The translations under genes were made by a program, and so were the position numbers. 41,896 nt of DNA from Acidimicrobiaceae bacterium (GTDB lineage: Bacteria > Actinomycetota > Acidimicrobiia > Acidimicrobiales > Bog-793), in contig JAODBO010000064.1 in assembly GCA_025464005.1 (NCBI GenBank), positions 1 through 41,896 of the forward strand, read 5' to 3'. Positions within the stretch are counted from its first letter, which is position 1. Each line of letters opens with the position of its first letter. Shown here in pieces: positions 40,635 to 41,896 of the stretch. The notes under the pieces were generated by a model. That model made no database searches and had not been told where the DNA came from. It was given only the letters and a program-made list of their open reading frames with translations.

Positions 40635-41612
40635 ATGCAGGAACATCGGCCGACCCATCCCTGGGTGGAGCTAGCCAGTAGCAGCATCCGCTTCGCGATC
40701 GTCGGGGCGTTCGTTCCCGGCTGGGAGGAGTTGCGCGACTTGGTCGTGCAGGCCGAAGAGCTCGGCTTCGACGCCTACTGGCTGAACGACCACCCGACGC
40801 GCTCGATGGACTGCTGGACGACGCTCGCCGGCCTCGCCATGGCGACGACGAGGATCCGCCTGATGTCGCTCGTCAGCTGTATCTACTACCGCAGCCCCGC
40901 CCTGCTCGCGCGCCAGGCGGCGGACGTCGACCGCCTGAGCGGTGGACGGCTCGTGCTCGGCGTAGGCGTGGGAGACGACGTCCCGGAGTTCGCACAACTG
41001 GGCATCGACTTCCCGCCGGCGCGCGAGCGCCAGCGGGCCCTCGAGGAGACACTCGAGATCGTCTCGGGGCTGTGGAGCGGAGAGCCCTTCTCCTATGCGG
41101 GCGAGCACTTCTCGCTCGAGCGGGCGAAGATGTCGCCAGGGCCCGTCCAGGAGCCGCACGTCCCGGTGATGATCGGCGGTGGCGGCGAGAAGGTAACCCT
41201 GCGCCAGGTGGCCCGGTACGCGGATGTCTCGAACTTCGGTCCCCACGAATGGGTCGGAAGCGCCTTCACCCTCGACGACGTCACACGGAAATACGACGTG
41301 CTGCGAGGCTACTGCGAGGAGATCGGCCGGCCCTTCGACTCGATCCTGCGTAGCCACTGGACCCCGTTGCTCACGCTGGCGCCTTCGGCTTCGGCTCTCG
41401 AGGTCAAGCGAGCCTCGAGCCGGATCCCCGACGCCGGGCGGCTGAAGATGGAGTCCTTGTTCGCGACGCCCGACGGGGCGATCAAGCACTACCAGGCCCT
41501 CGCTGACCGGGGCGTACAGTACTTCCTCGCGACCGTCAACGGACGAGACGACGAGACGATCCGCCTGCTCGCCGACGAGGTCCTTCCGGCGATTCGCCCG
41601 GCTCGGATCTGA
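40635..41612 (+). CDS. LLM-class (luciferase-like) flavin/F420-dependent oxidoreductase
   Basis: A 325-residue TIM-barrel protein of the luciferase-like family, of the type that commonly uses F420 in actinobacteria (TTRIRLMSLVSCIYYRSPALLARQAADVDRLSGGRLVLGVGVGD spans two family blocks around residues 70-115; PVMIGGGGEKVTLR lies near 180). ATG 40635 follows AAGGAGAG. Last gene of the plus-strand run. It could oxidise a hydroxyl or reduce an enone of the sugar-derived compound; alkanesulfonate monooxygenase-like activity is also found in this superfamily but no flavin reductase gene is nearby. Confidence 0.9.
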   Translation: MQEHRPTHPWVELASSSIRFAIVGAFVPGWEELRDLVVQAEELGFDAYWLNDHPTRSMDCWTTLAGLAMATTRIRLMSLVSCIYYRSPALLARQAADVDRLSGGRLVLGVGVGDDVPEFAQLGIDFPPARERQRALEETLEIVSGLWSGEPFSYAGEHFSLERAKMSPGPVQEPHVPVMIGGGGEKVTLRQVARYADVSNFGPHEWVGSAFTLDDVTRKYDVLRGYCEEIGRPFDSILRSHWTPLLTLAPSASALEVKRASSRIPDAGRLKMESLFATPDGAIKHYQALADRGVQYFLATVNGRDDETIRLLADEVLPAIRPARI

Positions 41613-41690
41613 CCGCAAGGGGCACCCGGGCCCTACGCACGCCGAAGGTAACTCTCGCACCGGGGTGTCCGTGGCCGCGAGCCCGCCCTC

Positions 41691-41744
41691 CGCTGGTGGC
41701 CAGGTCCCCGGTGGTGGCCATCAAAAGTCTCCGCTGGTGGCCAG
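41691..41744. mobile_element. Direct repeats resembling an IS21-type element end
   Basis: Three copies of a CGCTGGTGGCCAG-like repeat lie at 41691-41703, 41709-41720 (CGGTGGTGGCCA) and 41732-41744, each followed by a tail ending in TCTCCG or TCCCCG. Such multiple short repeats around GGTGGCCA with AAGTCCCC are familiar from the terminal repeats of actinobacterial IS21-like elements. No transposase coding sequence is visible in the remaining 150 bases, so either the element extends past the window or only a remnant is present. Confidence 0.45.
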
Positions 41745-41778
41745 GAGAAGTCCCCGCCTCTCAGTGAGGATCCACCTG

Positions 41779-41841
41779 AAGTGCCCCTCGGCCGGTAACG
41801 GTGGCGGTGTCTGCCAACGCCGCACCGACCAAGGGGCACCT
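41779..41841. repeat. Imperfect 18-bp inverted repeat near the right edge
   Basis: AAGTGCCCCTCGGCCGGT (41779-41796) is complementary to ACCGACCAAGGGGCACCT (41824-41841) with three mismatches that would be G-U pairs in RNA, across 27 bases. It lies just right of the IS-end-like repeats and could be a terminator or part of the same mobile element. No gene is seen in the last 50 bases. Confidence 0.45.
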
Positions 41842-41896
41842 CTGAAACCAGGCTCTCCTGGGTAATCCGTGGGTGCCTGAGTAACCCATCGGCGAA

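Noticed and set aside
25797..41612. Sulfoquinovose degradation (lactonase, IlvD-type dehydratase, HpcH aldolase, LLM oxidoreductase)
   Set aside because: These families also occur in sulfo-Entner-Doudoroff and sulfo-monooxygenase clusters, but no sulfoquinovosidase, sulfolactaldehyde dehydrogenase, flavin reductase or sulfonate exporter is visible.
41633..41865. Short open frames at the right edge as transposase remnants
   Set aside because: Their translations are low-complexity and lack any DDE or IstB-like motif; only the DNA repeats support a mobile element.
1..41896. CRISPR arrays, tRNA or rRNA genes
   Set aside because: No regularly spaced repeats beyond the short ones reported, and no cloverleaf-like or conserved rRNA stretches were recognised on reading.

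Overview
This GC-rich window carries a dense set of carbohydrate-catabolism genes and most likely comes from an actinobacterium. Pointers are a deazaflavin (F420)-type nitroreductase, an F420-type luciferase-like oxidoreductase, a DevS/DevR-like two-component pair, the PrmC-related methyltransferase subfamily common in actinobacteria, many GTG starts with GTGA/ATGA gene overlaps, and a fragment resembling an IS21-type end at the right edge. No rRNA or tRNA is visible, so the lineage cannot be fixed further.

Left part (1-8.4 kb), housekeeping and stress genes: a deazaflavin-dependent oxidoreductase, an AraC-type regulator, a GAF histidine kinase divergent from a LuxR-type response regulator, a universal stress protein, an unknown protein closed by a hairpin, a pirin, a PrmC-like methyltransferase, a small unknown protein and a Mug-type uracil glycosylase.

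Main part (8.5-41.6 kb), one continuous sugar and sugar-acid catabolic island. Minus-strand groups: ribulose-phosphate epimerase-like, SDR, MBL hydrolase and a DHDPS-family lyase (8.5-12.1 kb); xylulokinase and MFS exporter (13.2-16.2 kb); two zinc alcohol dehydrogenases, GntR/FCD regulator, Gfo/Idh oxidoreductase, xylose-isomerase-like TIM barrel, DeoR regulator and acetyl-xylan esterase (18.8-25.6 kb); a second DHDPS-family lyase with an acetoacetate-decarboxylase-like protein (26.7-28.5 kb). Plus-strand groups: PanE-like reductase; lipoamide dehydrogenase (E3) with HpcH/HpaI aldolase (16.3-18.7 kb); SMP-30 lactonase; IlvD/Edd sugar-acid dehydratase and mannose-6-phosphate-isomerase-like protein (28.9-31.7 kb); Ldh2-type dehydrogenase with a third DHDPS-family lyase; then 2-hydroxyacid dehydrogenase, E2, E1 alpha, two MalF/MalG-type permeases, an enolase-superfamily dehydratase and an LLM oxidoreductase (34.1-41.6 kb).

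Together these could (i) deacetylate hemicellulose fragments, (ii) oxidise sugars to lactones, open them, dehydrate aldonic acids to 2-keto-3-deoxy acids and cleave those to pyruvate plus an aldehyde, (iii) feed pentuloses into the pentose phosphate pathway, and (iv) decarboxylate a 2-oxo acid to an acyl-CoA. The substrate is not determined by sequence alone. The main new observation is a recurring operator-like motif (core TTGTTGAC-A-GTCAACAA, once as a 27-bp perfect palindrome) in front of many of the island's transcription units, suggesting one regulon probably controlled by the local GntR/FCD or DeoR protein. The 2-oxo acid dehydrogenase set lacks an E1 beta gene, and the ABC importer lacks binding protein and ATPase genes in this window.
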